From contig CAMXCT020001006.1 in assembly GCA_947184155.2 (NCBI GenBank), positions 124,158-188,157 of the forward strand: a stretch of 64,000 bases of DNA. The letters are read 5' to 3'. Origin of the DNA: Cladocopium goreaui. Lineage: Eukaryota > Sar > Dinophyceae > Suessiales > Symbiodiniaceae. Positions within the stretch are counted from its first letter, which is position 1; every line of letters begins with the position of its first letter. The notes under the pieces are model-generated. The model saw only the letters and a list, made by a program, of their open reading frames with translations, searched no databases and had not been told where the DNA came from. Below are positions 22,255-34,812 of this stretch, piece by piece. A program made the position numbers and the translations under genes.

Positions 22255-23225
22255 AATACTTTGTACTATAAAGCTTGCACAAAGTACTTCCCAGTACTAC
22301 TTTGTACTACAAAGCTTGCACAAAGCACGTCCCAGTACTACTTTGTACTACAAAGCTTGCACAAAGCACTTCCCAGTACTACTGTGTACTACAAAGCTTG
22401 CACAAGGCACTTCCCAGTACTACTTTGTACTACAAAGCTTGCAAAAAGAATTTCCCAGTACTACTTTGCTCTACAAAGCTTGCACAAAGCACTTCCCAGT
22501 ACTACTTTGTACTACAAAGCTTGCACAAAGCACTTCCTAGTACTACCTTGTACTACAAAGCTTGCACACACTACTTCCCAGTTTTACTGTGTAGGACAAG
22601 CTTGCAAAAAGTACTTCCCAGTACTACTTTGTACTACAAGCCTTGCACAAACTACTTCCCAGTGCTACTGTGTAACACAATGCTTGCACAAAGCACATCC
22701 CATTACTATTTTGTACTACAAAGCTTGCACAAAGCACTTCCCAGTACTACTGTGTAGTACAAAGCTTGCAAAAAGTACTTCCCAGTACTACTTTGTACTA
22801 CAAAGCTTGCACAAAGCACTTCCCAGTACTACTTTGTACTACAAAGCTTGCACAAAGCACGTCCCAGTACTACTTTGTACTACAAAGCTTGCACAAAGCA
22901 CGTTCCAGTACTACTTTGTATTACAAAGCTTGCACAAAGAACTTCCCAGTACTACTTTGTACTACAAAGCTTGCAAAAAGAATTTCCCAGTACTACTTTG
23001 CTCTACAAAGCTTGCACAAAGCACGTTCCAGTACTACTTTGTACTACAAAGCTTGCACAAAGCACGTTCCATTACTACTTTGTACTACAAAGCTTGCACA
23101 AAGCACGTCCCAGTACTACTTTGTATCACAAAGCTTGCACAAACTACTTCCCAGTACTACTGTGCAGTACAAAGCTTGCAAAAAGTACTTCCCAGTACTA
23201 CTTTGTACTACAAAGCTTGCACAAA
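22255..23225 (+). repeat. 41-bp minisatellite, about 23 copies
   Basis: The unit contains GCTTGCACAAAGCAC and TTCCCAGTACTACTTTGTAC. Because 41 is not a multiple of three the long open frame (393 codons) cycles through three registers and has a 41-residue period, so it is not taken as a gene. Each unit holds the near-perfect palindrome CTTTGTACTACAAAG. Confidence 0.9.
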
Positions 23226-23259
23226 GACAGCTTTTACACACAGCAAATTCTTTACACAC

Positions 23260-24000
23260 AGCGCCAGAATCGAGAAAATCTGCTGACAAATCACTGTCGC
23301 AGCCTTGAAGAAGCCACTCCAATACGTTTTTTGATGTCCAGCTGCAAAAGAGAGTAGTATTACGCATGCAGCCGCGGCACCAAGCAACCTTGACGCAGCC
23401 ACTACAATGCGATCTGCAGGCGCTGAATTGTGAAACACATTAGAACTACGCGCACCGGCGTCGGAAATTGCAGCTCCAAAACCGGATCTCGACGCCAAAG
23501 CGACAAAAAAAAATTGAAGCACTTTTTAAAAGGAGTTTCAAAAGGAAAATTACTAGCGCCAAAATCGAGAAAGTCTGCTGACAAATCACTGTCGCAGCCT
23601 TGATGCAGCCACTCCAATATTATTTATGAGATCCACCTGCACAAGACACTAATATTACGCACGCAGTCGCGGCACCAAGCAACCTTGACGCAACCACTAC
23701 AATGCGACCTGCAGACACTGAATTGCGAAACAGAGTAGAACTACGCGCAACGGCGTCGGAAATTGCAGCTCCAAAACCGGATCTCGACGCCAAAGCGGCA
23801 AAAAGACGATTTTGAAGCACTTTCTACAAGGAGTTTTAAAAGGAAAATTAGCGCCAAAATTGAGAAAATCTGCTGACAAATCACTGTCGTAGCCTTGATG
23901 CAGCCACTCCAATACGATTTACGATGCCAGCCGCAAAAGAGAGTAGTATTACGCATGCAGCCGCGGCGCCCAGCAACCTTGACGCAGCCATTACAATGCG
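23260..24000 (+). repeat. About 296-bp tandem repeat
   Basis: About 2.4 copies. Landmarks repeat at 23403/23699 (ACAATGCGAYCTGCAG), 23479/23775 (AAACCGGATCTCGACGCCAA) and 23570/23866 (TCTGCTGACAAATCACTGTC). A related inverted segment lies at about 40850-40960. Confidence 0.75.
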
Positions 24001-24640
24001 TTTTGCAGTATCACGTGGCAAACCTGCATCTCTCTACACACATGGCAACACCAGATGGCAACAATCAAGCAGCCATTCCAATGCGATCTGCAACCACAGA
24101 TTCAAGAAACGAACAGAACTACGCACACAGGAACAACCACTCGTTGCCGAACACAGAGGAGAAACCGATTACACTCGGAACAACCCCAGCCGCAACCGCC
24201 GCACACAGGAGGTACCTTTCATTGCCGGCTGCAGCCACTTTACACAGAAAAACGCAAGGTTTCATTCTCCGGCTTCCTCCCCAACACAAGCCCCATGCAA
24301 CATTCATGCAGCCATTACAATGCATGCTGCAGCATCACGTAGCAAACTTGCATCTCTTTACGCACATGGCAACACCAGATGACAACAATCATGCAGCCAT
24401 TCCATTACGATCTGCAACCACAGATTCAAGAAACGAATAGGACTACGCACACAGGAACAACCACGCGTTGCCGAACACAGAGGAGAAACCGATTGCGCTC
24501 GGAACAACCCCAGCCGCAACCGCTGCACACAGGAGGTACCTTTCATCGCCGGCTGCAGCCACTTTACACGGAAAAAACGCAACACGGAAAACCACCAGGT
24601 TTCGTGCTCCGGCTTCCTAACACCGCCCTTCATCAATGTA
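24000..24640 (+). repeat. About 323-bp tandem repeat, two copies
   Basis: Landmarks recur at offset 323: ATGGCAACACCAGATG, GATTCAAGAAACGAA, CACACAGGAACAACCAC, GGAACAACCCCAGCCGCAAC and GGAGGTACCTTTCAT. They follow the 296-bp array and share its CAATGCGATCTGCA motif, so the two arrays are related. Confidence 0.7.
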
Positions 24641-24934
24641 TTGTTACGTGATGTAGATTCTCACAACTCTATTTGTCCGTAGCTCGGAAGATTGCTTCCC
24701 AACTTCCTTTGATAAGATGAGCATCTGGTCTGTTTTCAAACCCCCGTGAACGTTAATGATTGCGGTTAGGGCCGAAACCCACCCCAACGCAAGTTCGCAT
24801 AAAGGGCCCCACCCCAGAGTTGATTGTGACCCAAAGCCAAGCGCAGCAGTAATCCATGAAATGTTGTGATCTGAAGCCTTAAACTATCGCCGCGGGTGGC
24901 TTATTTTGCCTGCAATCCAGTGATTGAACTTCTT

Positions 24935-25057
24935 TCGCGGTTTCGCCATGAATGGCAAAAGCGCCCCATGAAGGATATGGAGGACAACCCTGAGTTTTAC
25001 ATACCGGCGGCTGCAGCGGACGGACCCGTGCTGACAACTGTGCAGGACATGGGCCTT
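24935..25057 (+). CDS. Exon-like open segment with GTGAGT donor
   Basis: The frame reads EWQKRPMKDMEDNPEFYIPA and continues AADGPVLTTVQDMGL to GGCCTT, followed at 25058 by GTGAGTC, a strong donor. The residue mix is protein-like and unlike the surrounding repeats. I do not recognise the family; the 5' limit is uncertain. Confidence 0.3.
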
Positions 25058-25539
25058 GTGAGTCTCAGCTGATGATGTCAGAACTTAGCAACTTGTAACA
25101 TGGCCAAGACAATTGTGTAGCATAGTGGAGAAAGAAAGGCATGCAAGGAAGATTGTGAGCAGGGCCAGCTTGGTGTATGGAAACGGAGGGATGGATAGCA
25201 GCAGAACAGGTGGATAAGAAAGTAGCTGAGTAGCTTGATGAGCAAAGAGAGAGCCGGAAAGAGGAACCGAAACAAAGGCACAGAAAGAACGACCAGTACA
25301 TGCAAGAGGCAAGAATAGAAAGAATATGAAGGTGCCCTCCGCAAAGGGAAGGACCAAGACCAGAGTGAACATGCTAGAGTCCACACATGCGGCTTTCTAA
25401 AGATGTATCTGCACGAAGAAACATCAACAATTTCATAGCATTGGCTTCATGTTCGATTCGGATCGCATGAACGAATCCGCAGAAAGAATGCGCATCCTGA
25501 CAAGCAGCAAACAACACCAACAACAGTAACAGTCAAACA

Positions 25540-27400
25540 CCCTACACACCACACACCACGCTGGGTGGACCTTCCTCACTGAACAAGCCATGCCCTAATT
25601 ACACTTCTCACTTCGCACTCCACACCCTACACACTCTACGCGTCACATTCTGCTACACCACTCCACATTCCACGCCTTACACTTCACATGTACGCTCGGC
25701 ACACTGCACTTTAAAATTCCACGCTTCAATGTGTATTACACTTTGCACCACTTCACATTCCGCACCATACCACCCTCTACGCTCCACATCCTTAGGTGTG
25801 GACTCTACTCTACACGTTACACGCTCTACACACTACACTTTGCACTCCAGGAACTCCACGCTCTAAACTTTACACCGTACACCATTGCACACTCCACATG
25901 CAAACTCTGTGCAGCACATTCTACAGTCTAGACTGCGCTCTACACTCTGCGCACTTCAAATTCCACTCCACATCCCACACTCTACACCCCACTGTCTACA
26001 CTTCCCCACATCACGCTTCACACTCCGCACTCCGCACCCCGCACTCCACACTCCACACCGTAGAGTGTGTAAAGTGTAGAGTGTGGAGTGAAAAATGTAG
26101 AGTGTGGAGTGTGAAGTACGTAGTGTGGAAAGTGTGGAGTGTGTAAAGTGAAGAGTGTGGAGTGTATAGTGTAAAGTGTAGAGTGTAAAGTGTGGAGTGA
26201 GGAGTGCACAGTGTAAAGTGTGGAGTGTAGAGTGTAGAGTGTGGAGTGTAAAGTGTAGAGGGTAAAGTGCAGAGTGTAGAGTGTGGAGTGTAAAGTGTGG
26301 AGTGGGCAGTGTAAAATGTAAAGTGTTGAGTGTGGAGTGTAAAGTGTAGAGTGTAAAGTGTAGAGGGTAAAGTGCAGAGTGTAGAGTGTGGAGTGTAAAG
26401 TGTAGGGTGTGGAGTGTGGAGTGGAAAGTGTAGAGTGTGGAGTGTAAATTGCAAAGTGTGGAGTGTAGCGTGTAAAGTGTAGAGTGTAAAGTGTGGAGTG
26501 TGGAGTGTAGAGTTTGGAGTGTGGAGAGTGAAGAGTGTGGAGTGTAAAGTGTGGAGAGAAAAGAAGAGAGTGTAAAGTGTAGAGAGGAAAGTGTGGAATG
26601 TAAAGTGTGGAGTGTGGAGTTTAAAGTGTGGGGTGTGGAGTGTAGACTGTAAAGTATGGAGGTACAGTGTAAAGTGTAGAGTGCGGAGTGTAAAGTGTGG
26701 AGTGTGGAGTGTAAAGTGTAGGGTGCGGAGTGTGGAGTGGAAAGTGTAGAGTGTGGAGTGTAAATTGCAAAGTGTGGAGTGTAGCGTGTAAAGTGTAGAG
26801 TGTAAAGTGTGGAGTGTAGAGTTTGGAGTGTGGAGAGAAGAGTGTGAAGCGTAAAGTGTAGAGAGAAAAGAGGAGAGTGTAAAGTGTAGGGAGGAAAGTG
26901 TGGAATGTAAAGTGTGGAGTGTGGAGTGTGGAGTTTAAAGTGTGGGGTGTGGAGTGTAGACTGTAAAGTATGGAGGTACAGTGTAAAGTGTGGAGTGTAA
27001 AGTGTAGAGTGCGGAGTGTAAAGTGTGGAGTGTGGAGTGGAAAGTGTGGAGTCTAAAGTGTAAAGTGTGGATGTGGAGCGTGGAGTGTAAAGTGTAATTT
27101 GTGGAGTGTGGAGTGTAGAGTGCGGAGTGTGGAGTGTACAGTGTGGAGTGTAAAGTGTGGAGTGCAAAGTGTACAGAGCGGAGTGGAGTGTAAAGTGTGG
27201 AGTGCAAAGTGTAGAGTGTGGAGAGTAAAGTGCAGAGTGTGGAGTGTAAAGTGTGGAGTGAGGAGTGTAAAGTGTAGGGTGTAAAGTGTGGAGTGTAAAG
27301 TGTAGAGTGTGGAGTGTAGAGTGTAAAGTGTGGACTGTAAGGTGTGAAGTATGAAGTGTGAAGGGTAAAGTGTAGGGTGTGGAGTGTGGAGTGTGGTGCC
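25540..27400. repeat. Strand-switching CACTCTACAC / GTGTAGAGTG microsatellite
   Basis: From 25540 to about 26062 the plus strand is rich in CTCCACACTCTACAC. At 26063 it switches abruptly to its complement, GTGTAGAGTGTGGAGTGTAAA, which continues to 27400. Unit length is about 7-8 bp and degenerate. Open frames up to 525 codons on the minus strand (Thr/Leu/His/Ser only) are artefacts. Confidence 0.85.
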
Positions 27401-27620
27401 TGGAGTGCTGCGCCTGCCACGCAAAATGACGACAAAGATCGCCAAAATGGTGCGCCTGCCACGAAAACTGCAATTCATCTGGTGAAAACGACACAAAAGT
27501 ATGGCGCCTGCCACACAAAACGATTTTCGACACGTTATCAAACAGGTTGGAATGTCACAAAGTGCCACGCCTGCCACGCAAAACGACATGACAACCTGCT
27601 TGGAAACCTTCGAAAGGAGA
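27395..27620 (+). repeat. Short interspersed CGCCTGCCACGCAAAA repeat
   Basis: Five copies of CGCCTGCCACG/ACAAAA (27413, 27452, 27505, 27569 and a degenerate one) spaced 39-64 bp. The complement GTGGCAGGCGCAAG also occurs at 9061. The function is unknown. Confidence 0.5.
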
Positions 27621-29300
27621 GGTTTTGCAGCTTCCCGCATAGACACGGCGAGGCCACAGGAAAACCAGACAGTCGAGACAAGACAGATGGAAGCATCAAA
27701 ACGGGCATTTCGTGCGAAACTTGATACTTTGTAGCTTCAAAACCCATGTTTTCCTACGACTTTTCGTTGGAATCTGATAATATGCTACCTCAAAGTCCCA
27801 GAGTGAAACGGGAACCCTTGCTACGCATTCGGGAAAAAGAAAGACAGAAGGAAAGAAAGAAACGCATAGGGACCGAGGAAAGATGGAATATAGACAAGTT
27901 AAGCTGGACCACAGGGAAAGATGGAAAGGTAAGGTTGGGCCATCGGGTTGGAAGAAATAAACATATGCATATAGAGATAAATAGAGGTAGATTGGTAGAA
28001 AATGACATAGATAGGCGGGGTCTCAAGGAAGCATATGTCAACATGAATGGCTGCAAACGGTGATTTGTTGCCATTCGATTTGGGGTCGCAACTGTGAGAG
28101 CTCAGCTGGTAGATGAATTGAATAGCACTGAAAAATGCGAAACAACTGGATGGCTTGATGATATCGTTGGGGTTTGTGCTTGCTTGCATGTATGCTTGTA
28201 TGTTTTGAGCTGTGGGTTGCTTGTTGCATGCAAAAGGGAATAGACAGATGGACGGATAAGATGTCCGCGTTTGTTCGCGACAGAAACTCTGCTTTGCTTG
28301 GTCTGGCTCTATGTTGCTTCAGTCAGGAGGATCTGGGCTGGACACCGGAGGTCGTGAACACCATTGAGCAGCCAAAAAGCTCTGAGACACTAGCCTAAAA
28401 TTCCTAAGGTGGTTGAGTCCGGCTTTGGATTGAACGCTTTTTAAGTCATTGTGAATTGTTTCCTAACACTTTTCACTCTTCGCATGGTTTACTTCCACAA
28501 GAAAAATATTCTGACCAATCTGTGCTGGCTCATCTGGGACCGCGTTTGATTGTTGATTGAGACAGCTTCGATTTGGTTTCGCATGCTGCCAGGCCCAGCT
28601 TCTTGCCGAACCTCCAGCAGAAGGAGCGGCAGGAGACGGAGGCACACCAGGCACACCAAGGAGCAGAAGGCCACAAGTTGAAAGAGCTGCAAGAGCAAAA
28701 AGAGCCGCCGCTGGAGCCAAAAGCGTTGATACAAGAGTCAACGGAGCTGGGATCAATAGACTTGGGAGACAGACACGGCGGCCACACGAGCGCCCCGGTT
28801 GCAAAAGGTCTCCCATGGACACGGATGTCCATGAGGCATGGTTCTGACATGTGTCGAAACATGGTAGTATATGAAACACCTCGCCTGGAAGAATATGAAA
28901 AAAGCTGGGCATGTTGCGTGCTCCAAGCCCTGGGCAGTTCTGCTCGCGTTGGATGCCGGCACTCGCAAAGGTCCATGCCAGGTGAAGTGTCAAAAACTGT
29001 TAAGAACACGCATCGCAAGCGCGTGTTTTTAAGGTTTATCATACATGTCTCACCGTGTCTCCTCGCAGGTGCCAAGGGCCTTCTGGACAGGATTATTCGG
29101 GGGCATCACGTGGACGGAGAGGCGGGGGCCTTGTTCTTGCAATCACGCCTTCCATCTTTTTGGAGCTGTCCGGTTTTTACACCTGTCCACCTGTTCATCT
29201 ATGCGTCCGGAAACCTATCTGTCTTCTTACGTCTTACATGTCATCCCATTTTTAAAAACCGCTTGTCTATCCATGTCGCACTTCTTTCTGTTGTTTGCCT
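27621..29300. other. No gene assigned; weak exon-like stretches
   Basis: A 254-codon frame starts at 28573 and includes a Gln/Glu-rich part (QQKERQETEAHQAHQGAEGH), and a short frame at 28261-28398 reads MSAFVRDRNSALLGL. Neither has a recognisable domain, and the longer one runs on into CT-rich sequence. They may be decayed exons or chance frames. Confidence 0.2.
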
Positions 29301-30400
29301 GCCGACCTATCCATCCATCCATCCCGATTTTGCCTGACCCGTCATTCCACCCAGCCACAGACACCCATCCACCAATCTGTTCTTCCATCTGCCCATCCAG
29401 GCCTCTTATGACTCCATTGTATTATAATCCACTATATCTATCGCATTCGACCTACATTTACCTATGTTTGTTTACATCCATCTAAATCTATCTATTTTTT
29501 CGTTTATCTATATGTGCCATCTGTCTATTTATCAATACATTTTAGTTCTTCTTACGTTCATCTTCTCTAGGTCTGCCCATATGGTCCTATATTTATATCA
29601 GCATTTCTTCTACATCTCTACCTGTCTCTATTTAAATATACAACATGCAGATGTAGCTACCTATCTACCTGCCTACCTACCTCCTACCTACCTACCTAAC
29701 TAACTAACTAACTAACTAATTCATTCGCTGGCTAGCCAACTAAGTACATATTTCTTTCCATATGTATCTAAAACATGTTTCTACCTATATCTATCTATAT
29801 ATCTTTCTGTTTCTGTATCTACCTTTTTATTTACACACCAGTCCATGTCTATATATATATGTAATGTATGCAATGTAATGTAATGTAACGTGGCGTAGCG
29901 TAACGTAATGTAATGTATGGATGTATGTACTGCCATGTAATCCTTTGTAATGTTTGTAATGTTTTGTAGTGTATGTAATGTAATTTAATGTAATGTAATG
30001 TAATGCAATGTAACGTACCGTAATGTAACGTAACGTAACGTAACGTAATGTAATGTTATGTAGTGGTATGTATGTATGTGATGTAATGGTATGTATGCAA
30101 TGTAATGGTGTGTATGTAATGTAATGGTATGCATGTAATGCAATGTAACGTACTTTTAGTGTAATGTAACGTAATGCAATGTAAGGTCATGTCATGTAAT
30201 GTATGCAATGTAGGTATGGATCTTTGTATGCATGCATGTATGTATGCATGTATGCATGCATGTATGTTATGTATGCTTGAAAATACCTATGTAATGTATG
30301 TATGTAATGTCATGTAATGTAATGTAATGAAATGTAATGTAATGTAATGTAATGGTATGTAATGGTATGTAATGGTATGTATGTATGTATGCATGTATGC

Positions 30401-30446
<46 letters not shown>

Positions 30447-30449
30447 TGT

Positions 30450-30480
<31 letters not shown>

Positions 30481-31620
30481 GTAATGTATGTATGTATGTA
30501 TGTATGTATGTATGTATGTATGTATGTATGTACGAAAGCATGTATGTATGTATGTATGTACGTATGGATGTATGCATTGTTTTTTTAAGTGTATTGTGGG
30601 TGCATTAATGTGTCTGATGTTTTTCATGTTTTTCATGTAATGTATGTAATCTAATCTAACCTAATGCAACGTAATTTAATGTATTGTAATGTAATGTAAT
30701 GTAACCTAGTGTAATGTAATGTAACGTAACGTAACGTAATGTAATGTAATGTAATGTATGTAATGTATTGGTTTTAATGTAATGTAGTGCAATGTAATGT
30801 AACGTAATGTAGTGTAATGTATGTAATGCCATGTATGTACTTTTAATGTAATGTACTGTGTTGTAATGGAATGTATGTAATGTAACGTAATGTAATGTAA
30901 GGTAAGGTAATGTAATGTAATGTAGTGTAACGCAGTGCAATGTAATGTAATGTAACGCAATGTAATGTAATGTAATGTAATGTAACGCAGTGCAATGTAA
31001 TGTAATGTAATGTAATGTAGTGTAGTGTAGTGTAGTGTATGTAGTATAGTGTATGTATGTATGTATGTATACAGTATGTATTGTATTGCATTGCATTGCG
31101 TTGCATTGTATTGTATTGTATTTATTGTATTGTATTGTAATGTAATGTCTTGTCTTGTATTGTAATGTAATGTCTTGTATTGTATTGTATTGTACTGTGC
31201 TGTATCGTATCGTTTTGTATTGTATTGTATGTATTGTTTTGTATGTATGTATTGCAAGTATGTATTGTACGTATGTATTAAATGTATGTAGTATATGTAT
31301 GTATTCTATGTATGTATTGTACGTATGTATTGAATGTATGTAATTGTATGTATGTATTGATTGTATGGATTTTTATGTAATGTATGTATGGTAATGCAAC
31401 GTACTGCAATGTAACGTAACGTAACGTAATGTAACGTAACCTAACATAATGTAACGTAACGTCACGCAACGCAATGTAATGTAATATCATGTAATTAAAT
31501 GGTATGTATGTATGTATGTATGTAGGTAGGTAGGTAGGTAGGTATTTCTGTATGCATGTATGTATGTATGTATGTATGCATGTATGTATGTATGTCTGTA
31601 TGTATGTACATCCGTTTTTT
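29300..31620. repeat. CTAT, TAATG and ATGT microsatellites
   Basis: 29300-29860 is CATC/CTAT/CTAC-type. 29860-31500 is degenerate TAATGTAATG/TAACGTAACG with TATG runs. 31500-31610 is TATG/TAGG. No genes. Confidence 0.85.
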
Positions 31621-32099
31621 AGATTTCTATCTCTAGATCTTCATCCCCAGACATATCTATATTCCATGTTGTATTTAACTAATGGTTCTTTACTACATCT
31701 ATCTATATCTCATTCTATGTATATTGTTCCATATCTATATGGTTTCCTTTTTTGTCTGTGTCGATCTATGCCTGTTGATATACTACTGTGTGTATCTGTC
31801 TATCTGTCTCTACATCTGAATCTTCGTCTATTTCCCTGTAGCTATCCGTATCTATTTTTTCAGGCCCAACAGCGCTTATCTGCACCCTAATTTCTTTTTT
31901 ACTTTTCTATAAAATATATTCGGGCCCGTTTCTATATCCATCTATACCTGTCTATATCTAAGTCTATATTTGCTTGTATCTGTTTGCATGCAACTATATT
32001 TGCTTGTAAGTATCTCTGCCCATCTATATCTAACTAGGTTTGTCTATATCTTCAGATGCCAAATAGATCTTTATCTACCTTCAGCTTTCTATTTATTTT

Positions 32100-32400
32100 T
32101 CTTATATTTACATCTGCATTTGTATCTATCTATTGGTTTATTGATCTATCTATTTGCCGGCCTGCCTGCTTGTCTCTGTTTGTCTGTTTGTCTCTGTCTG
32201 CCTTTGCTTGCCCATGCCTGTCTCTTTTTGTCTCTTTCTGTCTCTGTCTGTCTTTGTGTGTCTCTCTCACTCTGTGTCAGTGTCTGTGTCTGTGTCTGTG
32301 TCTGTCTGTGCTCTCTGTGCCCCTCTGTGTCCCTCTGTGTCTGTTTGCCTGCCTGCCTGCCTGTCTGTCTGTCTACCTGCTTGAAAAGCTTGCTTGAAAA
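32100..32400 (+). repeat. CTGT/CTGC low-complexity tract
   Basis: CTGTCTGT, TGTGTCTG and TGCCTGCC runs embedded in a longer pyrimidine-biased region (31620-32800). Confidence 0.7.
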
Positions 32401-32850
32401 GCCAGCCTGCTGGCTATCGAGATTTCTATCCACTTGTTTGCCTAGGCCTATAAAATTATATCTCTATCCTTGCCATCCAGCAAAATAGCTGCAACTAGCT
32501 ATTTATTCAACCTTTGATTTGTCTTTACTGTATTTGTCGATCTCCGTTAATCTCCCCAGCCACCCATGTCATTGCATTTCTCCATTCCATCTATCTCTTC
32601 GTCTTGTCTTTGCATCTATCTCCTTTGCCTGCCTCCATCTGTGTCTTTTCGTTTCTCTATCCGTACCCCTCTGTTTCTCGATGTGTCTCTCTATCTCTTG
32701 TCTCCATGAATTTCGCTTTCTTCCAGTCATCTCTTTGTTCCATCTATTTGTGCCTATCTGTGTCCATCCTGTCACTATCTGTCTTTTGTGTTTGTATTTG
32801 TCTGAGAGAGTATCTTGCACAAGCCCACCGCCCGCCCACTGTCCAAAGCA

Positions 32851-32965
32851 GGTGCACTCTGCAGTCTCACGGGCCATGGAGGCAGGGTCAGACGCAGTGC
32901 TCAAAGTTGCCCGTGGGGTGTGCTTCGCCAGTGTGGTTTTTTCCGAAGACTGGATCCTGCGTTAG
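32851..32965 (+). CDS. Exon-like open segment, unidentified
   Basis: After CAAAGCAG the frame reads VHSAVSRAMEAGSDAVLKV then ARGVCFASVVFSEDW and stops at TAG 32963. Residue composition is protein-like and the acceptor followed by G fits the local splice style. Family unknown. Confidence 0.25.
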
Positions 32966-34448
32966 CTAGGTTAGCAGTGGGGGGTGGGATGGTATATTTA
33001 CAAAGTATTCACTAAAATATACTAAAACTAGCTTAGCAAGCGCCAAACGCGAATTTTCCGGCGAATTCCACCGCATTAATTCCTAGGTCCTGGCGCTTCG
33101 TTTTTTGTTCTGCAACCCTTTGCAATTTGTTTGTTTACTTTTAAAACGCCCCCTCCGGGCCGGCCTCCTCGCATCACATGTGAAGCAAACAAACGGTTTT
33201 ATTCCTTGTGTTTTTTGTCCTTGCCTCGGTCTTGTTTTGTCCGCATTCCCAAGCAAACACACATTGTGTTCACATCCTTGTTACCTGCAAGGAGGCTCGC
33301 ACGTTTCTGATTCCAACAATTCCAACCGGAAAACAACATTCATACGGCTGAAACTGATACAGTAGTGACATGTAGTGACAACACGTTTTCACCATTCTGA
33401 GGATCAGAGACCAATTTGCGTGGAAACGATCTTTCGGCAGTTTCCATTTTTCTGCTGAGACAACTTCCACTGCACCAAGTTTGCCCATGATTCACCCCCA
33501 CCTTAGCCCCATGCTCCGCTTCACCCTTCCTTGTCACCTACCCTAGGACTCAGGTGTTAATTGTGATGGTGATGATAGAGGGTGTTGTGGTCTGCATGGT
33601 ATGCTATGTATGTTCGCCAAAGTAAACTTGGAAATTTGAACAGGGTAAAAGAGGCTCTTGAAATTGCGGTGTGTTTTGCAGGTTGCAGCATCAAACACGG
33701 TAAATACAAATGTGTTGTAATAGTATTGTCAAAAACATTGTGGTTATATAAAGTGCAAGGGTTTGTTGTTGGACGTCCACAATTTGCATGTACATGCAGT
33801 TACTTACGCGATTTTTTCCGTTTTTCTTTCTTATGCAAATGCAGAAAACTGTGTAATCTTGCTACTGTAGGACACTTGTAGTGTTTCGCAAAGTGCTTCA
33901 TTTATTTGCGGGTAATATAGGAAATTTGACATGACGGCAGATGTTGGGAAATTGCATTCGTTGTTTGTTTCACATGATGCACAGAGCTGGAATTCAGGAC
34001 TGTCTCACAGCCACAAGGGCATATGTTTGGTTTGGGCCATTTAAGGATATTTATCGGATATTCCACAAGGCTGAGCAATGCTGAGCATTTCGGATTTCGG
34101 TTTTCGTCGATCCCATGGCTGCCTTTGGGTCGTGAAACATTGGGTCCTTTAGCAATGGGCACCGGCACCATCCGGCACCTACAATTGAGTTTCTTTTTTT
34201 TTTACCCGTGGAAAACGAAGGCTTCTGAAACAAAAAGGTGTACCTACCTCGTACCTAGAGTGATTGCAATGCAATGCTGGCACGCAACGCGAACTCGGAC
34301 CAAGCTCCTTCGCACCTTCAGTGCGGGCGGATTTCAATTACATCTTGCAACTGGATTTTTCAAGACTCGAATGTTGCTTAATTAAACGGTTTGCAGATTC
34401 ACCTGAATCACGGTTCCGTGTGATTTTTTGCGCGTGCCATCGTCACCA
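32966..34448. other. No gene recognised
   Basis: Unique-looking sequence with short frames only. I see no repeat array, RNA gene or conserved domain. Confidence 0.4.
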
Positions 34449-34568
34449 TATGGGTGTGTCTGAAAATAGGCTAAACCCCTAAACCCAATGGTTTTGCTGA
34501 TCATTATCCCTATGAAAAATTGCTATTTCATGGCGGGAATATTAAGCCTATTTTCAGACAAACCCATA
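34449..34568. mobile_element. MITE with 24-bp terminal inverted repeats
   Basis: The left end TATGGGTGTGTCTGAAAATA(GGCT) is complementary to the right end AGCCTATTTTCAGACAAACC(CATA) with one mismatch in 24. The 120-bp unit has no coding capacity and appears to be flanked by TA. It is a DNA-transposon derivative by structure; the autonomous partner is not in the window. Confidence 0.65.
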
Positions 34569-34599
34569 TGTCACCATGAAACCAGGTCTTTGGGGCTTC

Positions 34600-34690
34600 C
34601 TTTGAAGCCAGCCTGAAAGTGTCCGTGGACAGAGGCTTCCGGCAAGCCATGGCGAAAGCCGAGGCAGTGCTGCAGGTGCTCCATCAGCTT
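34600..34690 (+). CDS. Exon-like open segment, unidentified
   Basis: The frame EASLKVSVDRGFRQAMAKAE followed by AVLQVLHQL lies between two MITEs. Its Ala/Lys/Glu-rich helical look suggests protein, but no family is recognised and splice sites are not obvious. Confidence 0.2.
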
Positions 34691-34705
34691 CCGTTGAAAT
34701 GTGTT

Positions 34706-34812
34706 TACCCTCTGGTAAACATACAAAAAACTATGGAAAATCACCATGATTAATGGAAAAATCCACTATAAATGGTCATTTTCAATAGCTATTTTGACAT
34801 AACCAGAGGGTA
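34706..34812. mobile_element. TA-flanked MITE, CCCTCTGG family, copy 1
   Basis: TACCCTCTGGTAA at the left end and ACCAGAGGGTA at the right end, 107 bp including the TA dinucleotides. Internal blocks CTATGGAAAATCACCAT and CACTATAAATGG recur in three other copies at 56.6, 57.8 and 58.5 kb. The TA flank and short TIRs fit a Tc1/mariner-type derivative. Confidence 0.75.

Noticed and set aside
22255-23225. Possible CRISPR array
   Set aside because: The 41-bp units are contiguous with no unique spacers, and the context is eukaryotic.
22105-23286. 393-codon plus frame
   Set aside because: Cycles through three registers of a 41-bp minisatellite.
25956-27533. 525-codon minus-strand frame
   Set aside because: Built almost only of Thr, Leu, His, Ser, Tyr and Pro from a 7-8 bp microsatellite; no domain.
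29860-31500. Telomere-like repeats
   Set aside because: The TAATG/TAACG motifs do not match TTTAGGG or other known telomeric units and are degenerate.
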